Shown here piece by piece: positions 5,358 to 5,468 of a stretch of 5,468 nt of DNA. The notes beneath the pieces are model-generated. The model saw nothing but the letters and a program-made list of their open reading frames with translations. It did not search any database and had not been told where the DNA came from. A program made the position numbers and the translations under genes. The DNA is from Planctomycetota bacterium (GTDB taxonomy: Bacteria; Planctomycetota; Phycisphaerae; WQYP01), in contig JAJZCU010000181.1 of assembly GCA_021828935.1 (NCBI GenBank), positions 1 to 5,468 of the forward strand. Reading direction: 5' to 3'. How positions within the stretch are numbered: position 1 is the first letter of the stretch; each line of letters begins with the position of its first letter.

Positions 5358-5468
5358 TTACTTCACTCCGCTGGGCGGCTTTGCGCGGGCCGTCTGCTCC
5401 CGCTGGAAACGTTCGGCCAATTCGTGCAGGTAGCCAAAGGAATAAATGCCCGAGGCATGTTTATCGGA
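5358..5468 (-). CDS. DUF971 protein, C-terminal end (partial)
   Basis: Reading leftward from the window edge, the frame encodes SDKHASGIYSFGYLHELAER and 16 more residues, ending at a TAA (5358-5360). This matches the end of DUF971 domains, typically W.DGH.SGIYS..YLREL; the second position of the DGH motif is Lys instead of Gly. The His is the expected fourth zinc ligand. The remaining tail is hydrophilic and variable. The start lies beyond the window. The piece seems to complete exactly what the truncated DUF971 gene at 4639 lacks, in inverted orientation. Alternatively it is the end of a second, intact DUF971 gene. Family call is good; origin is undecided. Confidence 0.75.
   Translation of the reverse strand, partial: SDKHASGIYSFGYLHELAERFQREQTARAKPPSGVK

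Overview
The window is a GC-rich stretch of bacterial chromosome, most likely from a planctomycete or a relative in the PVC group. That placement is an inference. It rests on the style of the first protein (a large BshC-like family I associate with planctomycetes), a tailed CsrA, and a secreted L,D-transpeptidase with a Gly/Ala/Asn-rich tail. There is no rRNA or marker gene to confirm it, and I saw no tRNA, CRISPR array or insertion sequence.

Layout from left to right. (1) 112-1758 (+) is a large uncharacterised BshC-like protein. (2) 1759-2244 has no convincing gene; it holds a doubtful 38-codon ORF, a short periodic sequence that may belong to a dispersed repeat family, and a 9-bp inverted repeat. 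(3) 2245-2526 is a perfect TATAAT box followed by a long leader that can fold into several hairpins, ending in the ribosome binding site of csrA. (4) 2527-2856 (+) is csrA, a post-transcriptional regulator with an extra Pro/Ala-rich tail. (5) 2970-4310 (+) is an exported L,D-transpeptidase with peptidoglycan-binding-like, LysM-like and YkuD domains. (6) 4311-4602 has no clear gene but shows coding-like sequence on the minus strand. (7) 4639 onward (+) is the N-terminal part of a DUF971 (GBBH-like N-terminal) protein behind what looks like a leaderless promoter. (8) At about 4840 it changes abruptly, and in another reading frame, into the C-terminal 51 residues of pyruvate phosphate dikinase (PPDK), followed by a strong intrinsic terminator at 5019-5062. 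(9) 5063-5357 holds A-rich tandem repeats and a GC-rich hairpin. (10) The right edge, on the minus strand, is the C-terminal end of a DUF971 protein.

The most notable observation is the right-hand 830 bases. The DUF971 N-terminal piece carries the three cysteines of the family's zinc site, while the piece carrying the DxH histidine lies in opposite orientation at the window edge. Between them is the 3' end of a PPDK gene. The simplest explanation is inversion of a segment spanning the 3' ends of two once-convergent genes, DUF971 and ppdK, which exchanged their tails. It may be a real (possibly reversible) inversion or an assembly join; sequence just beyond the right edge and reads across the junction would decide. 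The csrA and transpeptidase genes are co-directional, 113 bases apart, with no terminator between them, and may be co-transcribed. The other genes show no evident functional link.
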